Shown: one piece after another, positions 23,367 through 34,869 of the stretch
Layout: each line of letters begins with the position of its first letter
How positions within the stretch are numbered: the stretch's first letter is position 1
NCBI RefSeq assembly: GCF_025766255.1
Contig: NW_026516666.1
Coordinates: 62,001-126,000 of the forward strand
From: Zychaea mexicana
Lineage: Eukaryota; Mucoromycota; Mucoromycetes; Mucorales; Lichtheimiaceae
Reading direction: 5' to 3'
DNA length: 64,000 nt
Notes under the pieces: generated by a model
What the model saw: the letters and a program-made list of their open reading frames with translations, nothing else
Databases searched by the model: none
Told to the model about the DNA's origin: nothing
Position numbers and translations under genes: made by a program

Positions 23367-24136
23367 AGCTGACAAGTTTGGCGTTGACGGACATCACTGG
23401 TATGTCAAGCGAAGATTGGTCCCAGATTTTGCTCATGCAGCAACAAAATGAGATCTTGGAAGTTGGAAATCGCGCTGGAATAACGCAGTATCTGAACAGC
23501 ATTATCGCAACCATCGGTACGCTGCAACGGCTCCGTATACTTTCCTTGCGAAATTTCCTTCACATGTTCAGCGAGAATCCTCTTTGCGATCTTACTCCGC
23601 TTCGACGTTTGCAACAGCTTGAAAAAATGCGTCTCACGAACATACCCATCGACAACCAAGGTCTAATGCAGTTGTGCGAACCATCACAGCACCCACTAGT
23701 CAGGAGATTAAGCTTGAACCCGCACATCACCGTACAGTAATAGTGTCGACGACTTTCTCGCAGAGGCAGGATGGATTGTGTGGGCACAACGACTTGAGGA
23801 AACCAAAATACTGAATCTGGAACCGACAGCCGTGAAAGGTGTTACTGGTGCTGTCCTTGAGCATTTTGAACAAGTCGGAAGCTCGGTGCTATTGCGTGTT
23901 TCACGGATCTATAGTCTCACCAATGCAGGCATCAATGCTTTTCGTATCATTGAAGGATCTAGTAAAAAGATTGAAGTCGTGGGGTGTTCAGGATTATCTC
24001 GGACAGATGATCTTCGTATGCCATACAACATATTTTTTAATAATTGAGTACCATTGCGGTGATATTTGCAGTCTGGCTTGTACTTTTATTTATAATGAGT
24101 TGATAAACAATATTGGCAGCATGTTTAATTAATCAG
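23367..24136 (+). pseudogene. 3' half of the F-box/LRR relic, copy B
   Basis: Corresponds to copy A 11867-12640. It includes open stretches 23318-23740 and 23778-24047 with the LRR text LTDITGMSSEDW and LQRLRILSLRNFL. Its 5' half is at the other end of the element (27787-28907). The split shows that the opening of the circle cut through this gene. Confidence 0.7.
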
Positions 24137-26172
24137 TTTTCCAGGTTGGATTGTTGTGATATCTGTATAGTCAAGCATCGATTTGAAATGTTTACATATA
24201 CACTTACTAGATCCAGGATTGATGGAAAGGCAGCACGATGTGGATCTGGTCGGCAGCGGGTCTGGTGCCCTTTCAAACCTGAGCGAAAGCACAGACTAAT
24301 TTTTTTTTGGTTACCCTATGCTTTCCTTATATATCAGAAATGCTTGTGTACCTCTTTTCGTCACAAAAGGGATCACCTCGCACTCTATATGATATAGTCT
24401 CTGTGACAGAAGAGAGAAAAAAAAATGAAGTGAGAATATTCTTTCTTCCGTTGTTGAATAGAAAGACCATCGTCGCCTCCTCCCCTCTCCCTTTATGACC
24501 AAAAAAAAACAGTCTGTATGCTGTATGTATGTGCATACGCGCGTTCCTGTTAATGTCGGGCAGTGCCCGGTACTTGGATTTCATTGGCCCAACGTGCTGC
24601 TGCAACTATACTCGAACCGCTTTGAGAGTTATACTACGCAGAGGACTTATTGGAGTCAAGTTTACTGACAAAGGTCAATATTTATGGTAAGCGGGAACAT
24701 TATCATCTTCCACATGCTAGGATATATACGGGATCAAGAACATCTTGAAATATAGCGATTCCCGGAAAGTGTTCCTCATATTTTCTGGGCAAATTCTAAC
24801 TACAGTACTTTGTCTGTTTAAACTCTATATGTAACAAACTCATGAGCAGTTGTTTAGTAAATGAGCCCAGTGTCTTAAGCTTGATGCTTACCAAACGAAC
24901 AACAATACAATAGCAAGCTCAAAACGCCAGAGAAAAGGCAAGCCTGATACAAGACGCTGGAGTGCTACTGTGTGCTGTCAACCAAGATATAAACATCACC
25001 CTAGTAAGCTTCCTGGATCCTAACTCCGCTCAATGGATTGGATAGCATTGTAATACCCTGCAGATGCGGTAACGAATAAACAACAGCATTCAGGATGTCT
25101 AGATTATATAACTAAAATCATCCTGGCAATAGCAACATAGAGAGCAAAAGCTAGTTCAGTCTTCCTTACTCTCAAAGAAAGAAAAAAAGAGATGCAAACG
25201 AATTATTGAAAAGTAATATGCAAAAGGCAACCATGACTGGAATCAACCCACACTTGTGACAAGCATTTACTGACGTGAGTCAGCAGGAAGCAAAGGTAGT
25301 CTAGGAACGAGGAGCTCAGGAAGAGCGCAACACAGATCTTTCTTCTTTGGATAGTGACAAGTGATGCGTGTGTCATACCTCGAACGTTCCTACGCAACGA
25401 TTTGGCCAATTTACTTGGTACTCAAAGTGCACAAAGGAATGGCGGGTGAACAAGGTGATCAATGGAGCAACGAATTACGTGCAAAAGGGTCGAAAGATGT
25501 ACAGTAGGAAGTCATTGCTTATAATGTTACACTCCTGATCGTCCCAATGGATTTTGAACGCTGCTCAAAAAGAACTTTATCAGCAGCAATGAAAGCCAGT
25601 GAAGGGTGAGTCAGCTTCACTAGCGGCAGCGTATACTTACCATGAGCGGACAGCTTATCTGCTTGGATAGAGTATGAATTCGGAATGGATGGAGGGAGGT
25701 TACACGGCGTAGTTTAGAGAACTGTTGGCGGATGCATGGCGAAAATTATAAAGCAACAGTAGACAAGCACGCTTCACAATAAAAGATAACGATCTTTGAT
25801 ACACTGCAGCGTTGGAGTCAAGTGTGTGCTGTATCTATTCCCGCACACCGCACATGCAGTCAAAAGATACTAGCAAAATGGAATCGTCTGTGGACTACGC
25901 TTTATACTGTTTATCTTGTTGGGTGAAATAGAAACTGGCTGCTGGGAGGCTCGTGTCCTTGATATTTACTAAGCAACTGATGCCGTAAAATCTGTTAAGT
26001 TGTTTACCTTGTCGGACAATTCTATATTGCCATTTTATTGCTCACAGAAAAGCATTTCTTCCGTGAATCTACATGCTCATTCACATTCGTGTCTTTGTTT
26101 TTGCTCGACACGGTGCCGTGCACGGCCCCACTCACAAACAAGCGCCGATACCATCGGAGGGTACAGCTCCGC

Positions 26173-26646
26173 ATGGTGAGAGACACGTACCACTACCGCC
26201 GAAGCACGCTTGTCTACTTGACCATCAGGTACCACTCCTCCTTTCATTTCCTTTGGTGCTGTATCTTTTGTTATGCCATAGTAGGCAGCCCACAAGTTGA
26301 TACGCAACCCGTTATCTGGGCCAATGAGAATTCACGGGGATTTGAAGTCCCGAACGAGAAAAATGTCTATATAAAGCGAGCAATTTCGCCTTTCTTTTTT
26401 CTCTTCTCTTCAGTTCGTTTTGGTACAGCTTTGGTCTGTAGTACAGATGCACTGCTCTGTGCCATGATCGGGTCATTGCTTGTGCTGGCTATTGTCATAA
26501 TTCTTCTGATGATCGGCAGATTCAGTGGTCCGCGCCCTGAAGAAAATTTGCAATATATACCAGTGGGAATGTGGTCATATACTCCGGCAGCCGATCGTGA
26601 ACCTTCGGGTGCATGTGATGCCAACGGTATATGTTGGGATAATTGA
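26173..26646 (+). CDS. possible small membrane protein, copy B
   Basis: Identical in translation to the copy A ORF at 9127-9600: 157 codons, one membrane segment and tail ending GACDANGICWDN. The F-box relic in the same segment has broken reading frames while this frame stayed open in both copies, a weak hint of function. No family recognised. Confidence 0.35.
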   Translation: MVRDTYHYRRSTLVYLTIRYHSSFHFLWCCIFCYAIVGSPQVDTQPVIWANENSRGFEVPNEKNVYIKRAISPFFFLFSSVRFGTALVCSTDALLCAMIGSLLVLAIVIILLMIGRFSGPRPEENLQYIPVGMWSYTPAADREPSGACDANGICWDN

Positions 26647-27786
26647 AACGAACTTTTTTATTATTATTTATTACACACAAATAAGAAAATGATAAACAAA
26701 ATAAAAAAAATATATTTTTCTTTTTCGCACTTTCCGCATAAACGTTTTACCGCTTTTTGCTTCGCCTTTTTTTTATGTGCACGACAAGTTCCTTTTTCTT
26801 TTTTCGCGAACAAAAAGCTAATTACTCCCCCCTCCATCCATTCACAGCTCCGTGCTAAACAAAGCGGGGAACAGTGACAGTGGCTCTGTATCGTAGCCGA
26901 AAGTAACACGATCACAATGCTTTGGCACTCTTTTTCACTTTCTGTGTTCGCCTAAATTGCCAAAGCAATTGTCAAGAAAAAAATTGTTATCGAGGATATG
27001 GTCGGTTATTTTATAAGAGGCAACGCCAGAGCATACGCCAGCAGACCTGTATAATTGTCAGATCTGTAAAAAATTGGAATGTTTTTTTTTCAGCTGTTCG
27101 TCTCTCTCACTCTTCCTGCACGTAGCTTATCACAACACAATTTTCTTATCATTTTGGGTTTCACCTGGATCGAAAAGCTTGCACTGATCTTTCCGATGTG
27201 CCTGCTTTTAAAGCGTGATTCTTGTAACAGCTCTTTCCCTCCCCTTACACCTTCACTTCTCTCTTCCTTTTCTTATTTAACTTTACTTCGTTACATATTT
27301 TCAAGGTATGCGTTACCTATTTGAAAGTGATGATCGCTCACCAAAGATATCAGGGGGACCTGTCAAAGATATGATATAGTTGCTCTACCGAAACTTGCAC
27401 ACAGGGATGCTGTGTTTTCCAGGCCAAGCGATTCGTTACTTATATATGACTTTTGCGGCTCGCAAACAATAAACCCGAGTATTGATTGAAGCCTTTTCCT
27501 TCGTATCGAGAAGTCGATGGTTCTAGAAAGAGCCCTGTTCTAATGTGTATCTGCGTATCGCTATGATAGCATAGATTTAATGAAGTTACTGGTGGTTACA
27601 ATAGATCAATCTTCAGGGTCCCCCTTTTCCAAATAAAATTCAGGTGAGCTACCTGTTTCGACTTGCTTTTCCTTTGTCGGACACATTATTTCACGAGTCC
27701 GGATTATGTTATACAGGCTTTGTTCGATTAAAAGCCTCGTGCCAAATTTCTTTTCGCGCGTCCCCTTTCACATACACGTAATATAA

Positions 27787-28907
27787 CTGATTTGATCTCG
27801 ATTTTGCCTCCCGAATCATTCAGTACATCTTCTCGTTTATCGGACAGCGGGCTGTGTCGAATGTGTGAAAGTATGTCGCCGCTGGTTATACGCGATCCCC
27901 ACTTACCAGACAGCCCTGTGGACACTGGTGGGAATCTCGCCTGATGCATGGAACAAAAGGAGCGACGCGATGCTTCAATGTTTGGGACAACAAGTCGAAT
28001 CAGTATACATCAAATCTCAAGCCACGTATAAAGTACTGGAACGACTTGCTTGGCGAAGATACAGCATTCGCTTCTTTGGTGAAGTAAAACGATACTCTTT
28101 TTTTTTGCGTTAAGAGGATCGCGTATTCGGTAGTACTTACTACTGCTTATGCGCAAAAGATATACTAAAGCTTTTTCTTTGTTAAAAAATAAGACATCAG
28201 CAACCATGTGCATAGCAAACAATTACAACCTATTTTCGACAGTAGCACGTTACTGCCAGGATTCATCAGATATTTCTCGCATACGCTAACTACTCTGACG
28301 ATTTCATTTCACACTTGCGATATCTCGCTGCCAATGCTACTGGACTTCTTGCCGTCATTAACGCATCTTTCAGTGATGTTTGATGGCCGCACTAACTTAT
28401 CAGACGCTACTCTTGAACAAGTTGATGGCAGAAGCAGACACAAAAGGCCACCGATACACAACATTATCTTCTTAAGACTGGACGGTGTTCTCAGTTTTAA
28501 ATACCGGATCCGTCCCTTATTGCAGCGTTGCTCCCACATCAAGTACTTGATATTATCGCCTTACTCACGATTCAACAACGTATCTCCAACCAACATCTAT
28601 ACAGCTTATGAGCTGTGCCCTCTATTACGCTACATTATGTGGGAATGCAGCGAACCAGTCATAGCAGACAGATGGATTTCACTATCAAGAAGCACGAGTG
28701 CTTATATTAAATAACTGAAAGGAAAGCATCGAATGATGGCGAGGAAGGCAGTATGGCTTATGAACTGCTATTCAACGGCAAGGGACACGAGAGGATCATG
28801 CCGATAGTAGTAAAATCGCAGCCGATACTAGAACATTTACGTATAGTCGCCTGTGGTCTTTCTGATATTCATTGCTGGGATGTCTTGGCACGCAACCAAT
28901 TCACACA
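27787..28907 (+). pseudogene. 5' half of the F-box/LRR relic, copy B
   Basis: Corresponds to copy A 10734-11867. The start codon present in copy A is lost here (ATA instead of ATG), while the Trp codon that is TAG in copy A remains TGG. The F-box frameshifts are shared by both copies, so they predate the duplication. The fragment ends at the edge of the copied segment after the frame containing CWDVLARNQFTQ. Confidence 0.65.
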
Positions 28908-28993
28908 ATATTCACGTACATTTTTCACTTTTTCACGGCGTGATTATTAGCTCTCCGAAGATTCACAGTGAATAATCCAGTACTGTGCCAAAC

Positions 28994-29474
28994 TGATAGC
29001 AGTCTTGCTGAACGTAGCATAGTGGCAACTAGTATCCATTTGGCTGCTCTTTTTGATGTCATGCTTGATGGACTATGAGAGGCCAAGTTCGCTTGAATAC
29101 TGCTCCTCCTTTTCTCTCTGTGACAATTAAAAGCTAACTTATCAGTGTCAGCAGATGACTTTCGGCGACAATTGCTCAAAACGAGTTCCCAATTATGACC
29201 ACACTTTGCTATCAAAAGCATCAAGTGAAACAGCATAGTAAGCTATATCAATTAAGGGGAACACTATCTCTAGGAGAGATCACCATCATAACAACCAAGT
29301 ACCTCAACAAATGCAATGAGTACATGTTGCTCGCTTTATTTGCTCTGGTATAACAAGTATAAAATATTGACGGGCCACGCAAGAAAGCGTACATCTGGAG
29401 AAATATGTCATTGGTTGTAAGATCCATTGCAATCGGCATGGCTGTATACAGTATGCCTCTCATGTATATTGCCA
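28994..29474. other. intergenic, no gene seen
   Basis: Between the right target duplication of the hAT-like element and the 3' end of the macrodomain gene. Only short open stretches without motifs. Confidence 0.4.
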
Positions 29475-30785
29475 TCAAGCTTTGACGAAAGAAGAATCCA
29501 GCCGCGAGAAGCCTGGAAAATAGACCGGTAATAACCCTAGGACCAAAATTATAAGAGTATATGTCAAATATGCATCCAATCCTTCGATATTGAATAGCAA
29601 CAAAGAGCAATAGACGGGGAAACGACAGTAAATAGAAAAGAAAAACAATATACATACCTTCGTAAATACTCTTGTCGCGCTCAGAGAAAACGCAAAAGAC
29701 AATCTTGTCGAACTTTGCATAATACGTCCAAAAGAGTTGCAAATTAGCAGCCTATCATAGCACAGTTGCATTGCCGTAAAAGACTCACCGAATTCTTTCC
29801 CTTAGCCAGATCTGCCATCAAGTAAGCGCGAACATTGGAAAGTGCCACATTGGCTGCTTGCTCGTGGTCATAACCGAATGCGCCCGTAGATATGCATGGA
29901 AATGCAACGGCACGCAAATTATTGGTTTCACATTTTCGAAGGCAGTTTATATAGCACTGGGCTAGGACTTGCTTTTCCTGATTGCGAGGTCCTACTGTGT
30001 GAATGACATCTGATCCACAGGCGATTTAAGTTATGCTTTCACAACAGTATATCCTATAACCAAAAAGAATCTCATACGTTTTGCTGGTAGTTGGTATCCC
30101 TTGGTAATTTTTGCTTCCTATAAAATTTACTTTGCGTGAATAAAGAACATTGGTCTATCCAGTCTTTCTGCTGTAATAATTACTACTTACGCCAATGGAG
30201 CATCCTTTGAGAGTTTTGCATTCTTGATATAGCTTTGGTCCAGCTTTTCTATAATGCAACTTGATCAATGTTACTGCGCGTAAATTGTAATAATGATCGG
30301 GCCATTACAGTCAAAGAAGGTTGTTTATTCTTTCAATTCTATAATTTCTTACCGATGAATCTGCCCGTTTGCTTAGAGGTTTGTACAAAATATAATTAGC
30401 GACCATAATAGTATTGATAGCTGCTGTGGATTATCACCCTTGGTGTTGTACAAAGTTCTTGGCACCATACCTCCTCCGCCTGGTTGAAGAGCTTGATTGC
30501 TTGGATTCACTTTAAGAGTGCAAAGTACGAGATGAGATGAGCCAGTAGAAAGAATGAGCTCGGTATAGTTTAAAAAAAAGTATGTTACCTATAGCATCTA
30601 TACGGAGCGTACAAATGTCATAGTAGCTTTGAATAGCAACTCCTTAGTTCTCTGCTACAAGTGACCAGTAAAAATTACCAACTCTACCATAACCATATTT
30701 TCGACGAAATGCGTCGCTTCTGCACGTCTTCTTCTTTGATAGCACGTAAAGCGACACCGGAAGGACCACCTAACATGCTGGCCAT
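29475..30785 (-). CDS. macrodomain (ADP-ribose-binding / deacetylase) protein, MACROD-type
   Basis: Nine exons (30785-30688, 30626-30589, 30509-30471, 30371-30353, 30248-30191, 30117-30078, 30009-29789, 29712-29658, 29536-29475) encode 209 aa in 1.3 kb. Family knowledge: MACROD-type macrodomains bind ADP-ribose and remove it from proteins or hydrolyse O-acetyl-ADP-ribose. Visible motifs in order are DAIVNPSNQAL (usual form DAIVNAAN), PGGGGANGQIHR (usual GGGGVDGAIH), AKITKGYQLPAKHVIHTVGP, AFPCISTGAFGYD and DKIVFCVFS. The coding frame only emerges when several 19-58-nt exons are joined, and all phases agree. Exon 1 and its join to exon 2 are the weakest part. No targeting signal is obvious. Confidence 0.75.
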
Positions 30786-31873
30786 CGGTAAAATAGTTAG
30801 TTAAAAGGAAACAAGAGTGCAGCGTCCGGCAGGGCTGATTTTTTTTATACAGAACGTCCGTGTGTTATCAGGGAACACATGACCTCCCACTCAATCCTCA
30901 TTTGGTTAAATTAATCTGTGGCGCGGTATGTAGGTGAAGGTAAAAGAGGGAACTTACCGTCCGACTAACATAAAAACGGTGATTTAGCTCGTGTTATGCC
31001 CAAACTTCTGCACTCTAAGAGAAGGTATGAAGCGTATATAGTTTCGACTTTTTTTCACCCCACACATGGTACTAAACAGTTCATCAAAGAAATCATGCAG
31101 CAGTGACGAGCACGAATAAGAGTCGTAGTAGTAATGGATGACGTGTCATTACTGCTGCTGTTCTATGTGGCGCATAACGCCTTTTATTTGTTATGCATTA
31201 CAATTACGGCACTGCAAGCGTCCTCAACAACAGGGTAAGGCACGGTCATGCAGATATGATGATGAGCAAATCCAAATGTCAATAAGCGTTGCCGTCAATT
31301 CTAAAAGCTTTATCAAGTGAGGTCGTTGTGGCTCACACATCAGCAATAAGCGACAACGACAACCGAAGAAGAATGTACAGTGATGTGATTGTAGAAAGGT
31401 CATGTGGTGCTGGCAAGATCCTAGATTACTGATGTTGCAAGTACAAGTCTACCCAGGAATTCGCTCCGCAGCAAAATCAAGGGGTGGTAGGCGAGGTGCT
31501 TTCGTAAGCTGCTGCGGCGTACCCAGGGCGGAAACAGCTGGATTGAGTGGCGACGGCGCGGGACATGTCACAAACTTTACAGTGAAATTATCCTCATCCG
31601 TTTAAACACCATGCAGCTTTTTGGAACGCTCCATGACTGGGTAGTTTCCTTTCCTCAAAACGAAGCATCATTTTCGACCTGTATTTATAAAAATTGGCAG
31701 ATCCATGTGCCTTTTTATGTATTACAACGCAAAATAAAGGTAGCATATCTGCTTCGATAGTTAAAGAAAGTGGTTGCAGAGAAGTACTATATGTTGTATC
31801 TTCTACATGGCTTCTGTAAGATTAATGTACAAATAAAGGAATGATTTGCTTTAATAAATGGGTATGCATTTTT
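30786..31873. other. intergenic, no supported gene
   Basis: About 1.1 kb. Holds the macrodomain promoter at its left edge and the 3' flank of the next gene at its right. Open frames at 31138 and 31402 (+) have no motif, no homologous look and no splice support. Confidence 0.4.
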
Positions 31874-32497
31874 TTAGAGTTCATTCTGCTTTATCATTTC
31901 TCGTCCGTCGGCTGAAGGTGTTAATCGATGATAGCTAAGTATAGGTTCTGCTGTACTCGCGAACATTTGCGAAGTCCTTTCGAAACCGCTGCGCAGGGGA
32001 ACTTTTGTCCTTCTGAGAGCAAGACCTCTTTCAAGACCGATCCTGACCCAATCCAAGCCTTTACGCAAATACTCGCATTTGTTATGTCTTGCGTGTGTGT
32101 AGCAGTACATGATGCTGACCAAAATAATCAGCTCGGTCTGTTCGTTGCGCAGCGGAGGAGCTACTTGTACTAGGAAAAACTCTGCAAAGCGCAAGGCCAC
32201 GTCTGGATTAGGCGCATATCGTACAAGACTCGATGTAGCCTTTTGAAAAATTCGTATCTCTTCATCTGACAAGTGACGTGCTCGCTGATATGCTGGCTTA
32301 TTTGGGTCATGGAGGTCAGGATATTGATTTGATGGGTCTTTAGTCTTTAACACTCCCTTTAGATAATGTGAGTATAGCTTTTTTCCACCATAAAAGTCCT
32401 TGTCAAGTTTGATTGCATCGAGTAGTTCACGGATAAACTCTCGTGGATTTATTGCTTCGGGAGCTTGCCGCAATATCGCTTCGGCACTGGACTTCAT
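31874..32497 (-). CDS. unrecognised 207-aa protein
   Basis: Single-exon ORF starting at the ATG on 32495-32497; the frame extends seven codons further upstream but only with a TTG. I recognise no family. Seen in the sequence: a mostly helical, charged protein with the N-terminus MKSSAEAILRQAPEAI, conserved-looking blocks YGGKKLYSHYLKGV and DPNKPAYQRARHLSDEEI, a hydrophobic stretch ELIILVSIMYCYTH near residue 130, and a basic segment RGLALRRTKVPLR. No signal peptide or clear membrane anchor. Codon use resembles neighbouring real genes. A TG repeat (32541-32555) lies about 45 bp upstream of the start. No function proposed. Confidence 0.6.
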   Translation of the reverse strand: MKSSAEAILRQAPEAINPREFIRELLDAIKLDKDFYGGKKLYSHYLKGVLKTKDPSNQYPDLHDPNKPAYQRARHLSDEEIRIFQKATSSLVRYAPNPDVALRFAEFFLVQVAPPLRNEQTELIILVSIMYCYTHARHNKCEYLRKGLDWVRIGLERGLALRRTKVPLRSGFERTSQMFASTAEPILSYHRLTPSADGREMIKQNEL

Positions 32498-34869
32498 GAC
32501 CGACCGGACAAACGTCGACAAAGAGAAAAAGTAAAAAATATGTGTGTGTGTGTGTAGGTGTTTATGAGTGTCAAAATGTAAATTAAAAAAGGACGAAAAA
32601 GAAATTGAGTCATCAACACAATGTATAAGGAATGATTTAGTTCTCGTTACACAAGGTCAATAAAGTCACACAATATGCTGCCTCGAACAGAATCCTGCTT
32701 TAGACCGGAGCAAATCAGTATAGCAGACCCCAGGTCATCTACCGATCTTCTTTTTCTACAAACAACTCTATATAAGGAATCGAATTTGAGGCTTCAAGTG
32801 TACGTACATAACTATTTGACAAGCAGAATAGCCGGTATGTAGAGACATCGTTATCAGTTAAAATCCGATGCTGTTTTTTCTTGATCGGTCCCGCAGGAAG
32901 TTCCAAAGTTAACTTCCATACTATGTACAAATATTATTCAATCATTGAGGCCTTATATAGTGTTCTGCTAGCGACGTACTATGTAGACTCGATGGATGAA
33001 CATATATGCGTGTCTACAGCTGACATCAGTATAATCACATATATTCGGTTCATTTTTTCGTTGTGAAGCAGAGCACCTCAAGTCTGTAAGTCTTTTGTGA
33101 GCGTCTACCAATCAAGAATATCATAAGCAGCCAATATTAGAATATTTTGCTTTTGCCGTAAGTATACCTTTCTTAACGCTAATCCTGAGCTGCAACAATC
33201 AAGTTAGCAATCGACGCCCCACTCACACAGTCAGTTTTCAAGGCATAATCCATATACTTTAGCAACATATATCAAGAACGCCATGATCTACAGTTGCTTG
33301 ACCTTTTCGGTCTTGTCGAGTCATTTGAGTGCAAATTATCGTAGAGCTGTTCCGAGCTAAAGTGAGCTTAATCATCAGTTTAAACTTAACAGCAGCCAGT
33401 TTATGGGTAGTCGATGAAGTAGTAGAGTGGGATTCGTGAGCTCTACGGACAAACTTCAAGGAATGTTTCTGGAAGAAAACCGAGTTTGTTGGATAATGAA
33501 TGGAAGTAACCATTTCCATCAAATGAGCGTATTCTGTACATACGATTGTGCGAACCCATTTTCCTCTTTGTACACAAAGTAGCCATAAACCTACGCAGAA
33601 GCGATAATGTAGAAGGAGTACCCTAATAAGATCACTGCAACGATTTCCCGACTAGTTGATGAGTTAATATTGGATTATAAAGGTGATTTCGATGTATGAG
33701 CAGTGGTATACGCACACAGAGTAACCCCAACAGCCATTATCTTCTACACATAACAAGAGCGAATATTGAATGATTTTCAAACATTCTGGTAAAGCTGAAG
33801 TGACATTCAGGTTGTATCACACAATTGCTGAGTGACATATTGGCCAACGTCTGTTTTAACACCGTGACACCACAGTCTTGGGTCCATTGTAAAAGGCCAG
33901 TTGGAATAATCCGGGAATGAGTTCAATTTATAGAATAAGCTGCTAAAACAGTGAAACCTCACGAATTGGATGTGGCCATTGTTAAGAAAAATGGATTCGA
34001 CGTGTGCCCAGTTAACGTATTTATTAACGAGCTTTTATTACATTTTGTGTTACATGCACTGCATGCTCACATAAAAATAGTGTGTGTACTATGCAGCTTG
34101 GCAAAACGATGGGATGGGTGTGTGGGTCGACGATGAGGCGCAGCGGAAAGAAGAACCTGGACATGTAAAAAAAAATGGTTCGAGCGCTCTGTGTCACCTC
34201 AAACATATGATCTTTCCCCGATTGGGGGGTCGCAGCAATGACCCTTTTTTGATACAAGGGTTCTAGGTCATGAATTCTATATGCTAAGCAACTCTGAAAT
34301 TTACCGTGTAAACCAAATGACCAATTTGAGATCTTCTTCCTATTGTATCGAAGGGGGAGAGAAATTGAAAGGAGAGAGAGAGAGAGAGAGACGGCGAGTT
34401 CAAAGAAGAATGCAGGCCCACGGCCCCCCTTCCATGTTAAGGCACATACCACATGTATGCCGAGAGAACGGACGATCATCAGCCTCATGCACGATCTGAC
34501 CCAGACATTCAAAGGCATTGTTTGGATTGCGAGTTTATAGAAAATAGTTTCGGTAGTGTTACAAACTTTTTATCTTGTTTTTTGTGTGCGTGTGTGTGTT
34601 CAACATTACACATCACAGAGGAAGGGGAAGGAACGATACTATAATATGTACTGGAAGAGGAAGGTTCAAATAATCAAATGACCAAGGCCAGCTTATCAAA
34701 GATGTGTTGAAGAAAGGATGTTGTGGCGTCCCTTTGACGATTATTTTAGAGAGAAGAACGGATATACAAGTGTCGTGGTGGGATGATAATGAGAGCACGG
34801 GGGAGATAATAAGAATATACAATGTACAAGAGAGTGTGTTGTGTAGATGATGATGAAGATGATTGATGA
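32498..34869. other. intergenic, 2.4 kb, with simple repeats
   Basis: No supported gene. Contains a (TG)n tract at 32541-32555, a (GA)n tract at 34372-34391 and AT-rich DNA. Several ORFs of 60-160 codons (for example 34024-34518, minus) are of low complexity or lack motifs. Confidence 0.4.

Larger units (their letters stand above)
23367..28907 (+). repeat. duplicated segment, copy B (circularly permuted)
   Basis: Starts inside the LRR part of the F-box relic (matching copy A from 11867) and runs to 24985 (= copy A 13490). It then continues without a break into the sequence that begins copy A (7890) and ends at 28907, again at copy A position 11867. Every base of the circle is kept, with about one shared base at the opening and two at the internal joint. 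By eye the copies are near-identical. Differences include a deletion of about 50 bp near 25389 relative to copy A 8300-8350, small indels near 24560 and 28180, and scattered substitutions. Confidence 0.85.
23157..28993. mobile_element. hAT-like element with TIRs and 8-bp target duplication, carrying copy B
   Basis: The sequence TGCCAAAC flanks the element on both sides (23157-23164 and 28986-28993), the 8-bp target duplication size typical of hAT transposons. The left end (from 23166) reads CAGTGTTGGCAATACTCACG and the right end, reverse-complemented from 28985, reads CAGTACTGGATTATTCACTG. These are imperfect inverted repeats beginning CAGT. One extra C lies between the left duplication and the left CAGTG. 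The own arms are about 200 bp (left) and 78 bp (right). All the rest, 23367-28907, is copy B of the 5.6-kb segment. No transposase was found, so the element is non-autonomous and seems to have gained the segment as cargo. Confidence 0.6.

Noticed and set aside
34024..34518. 164-codon minus-strand ORF
   Set aside because: Crosses the (GA)n simple repeat, starts with low-complexity sequence and shows no domain or splice support.
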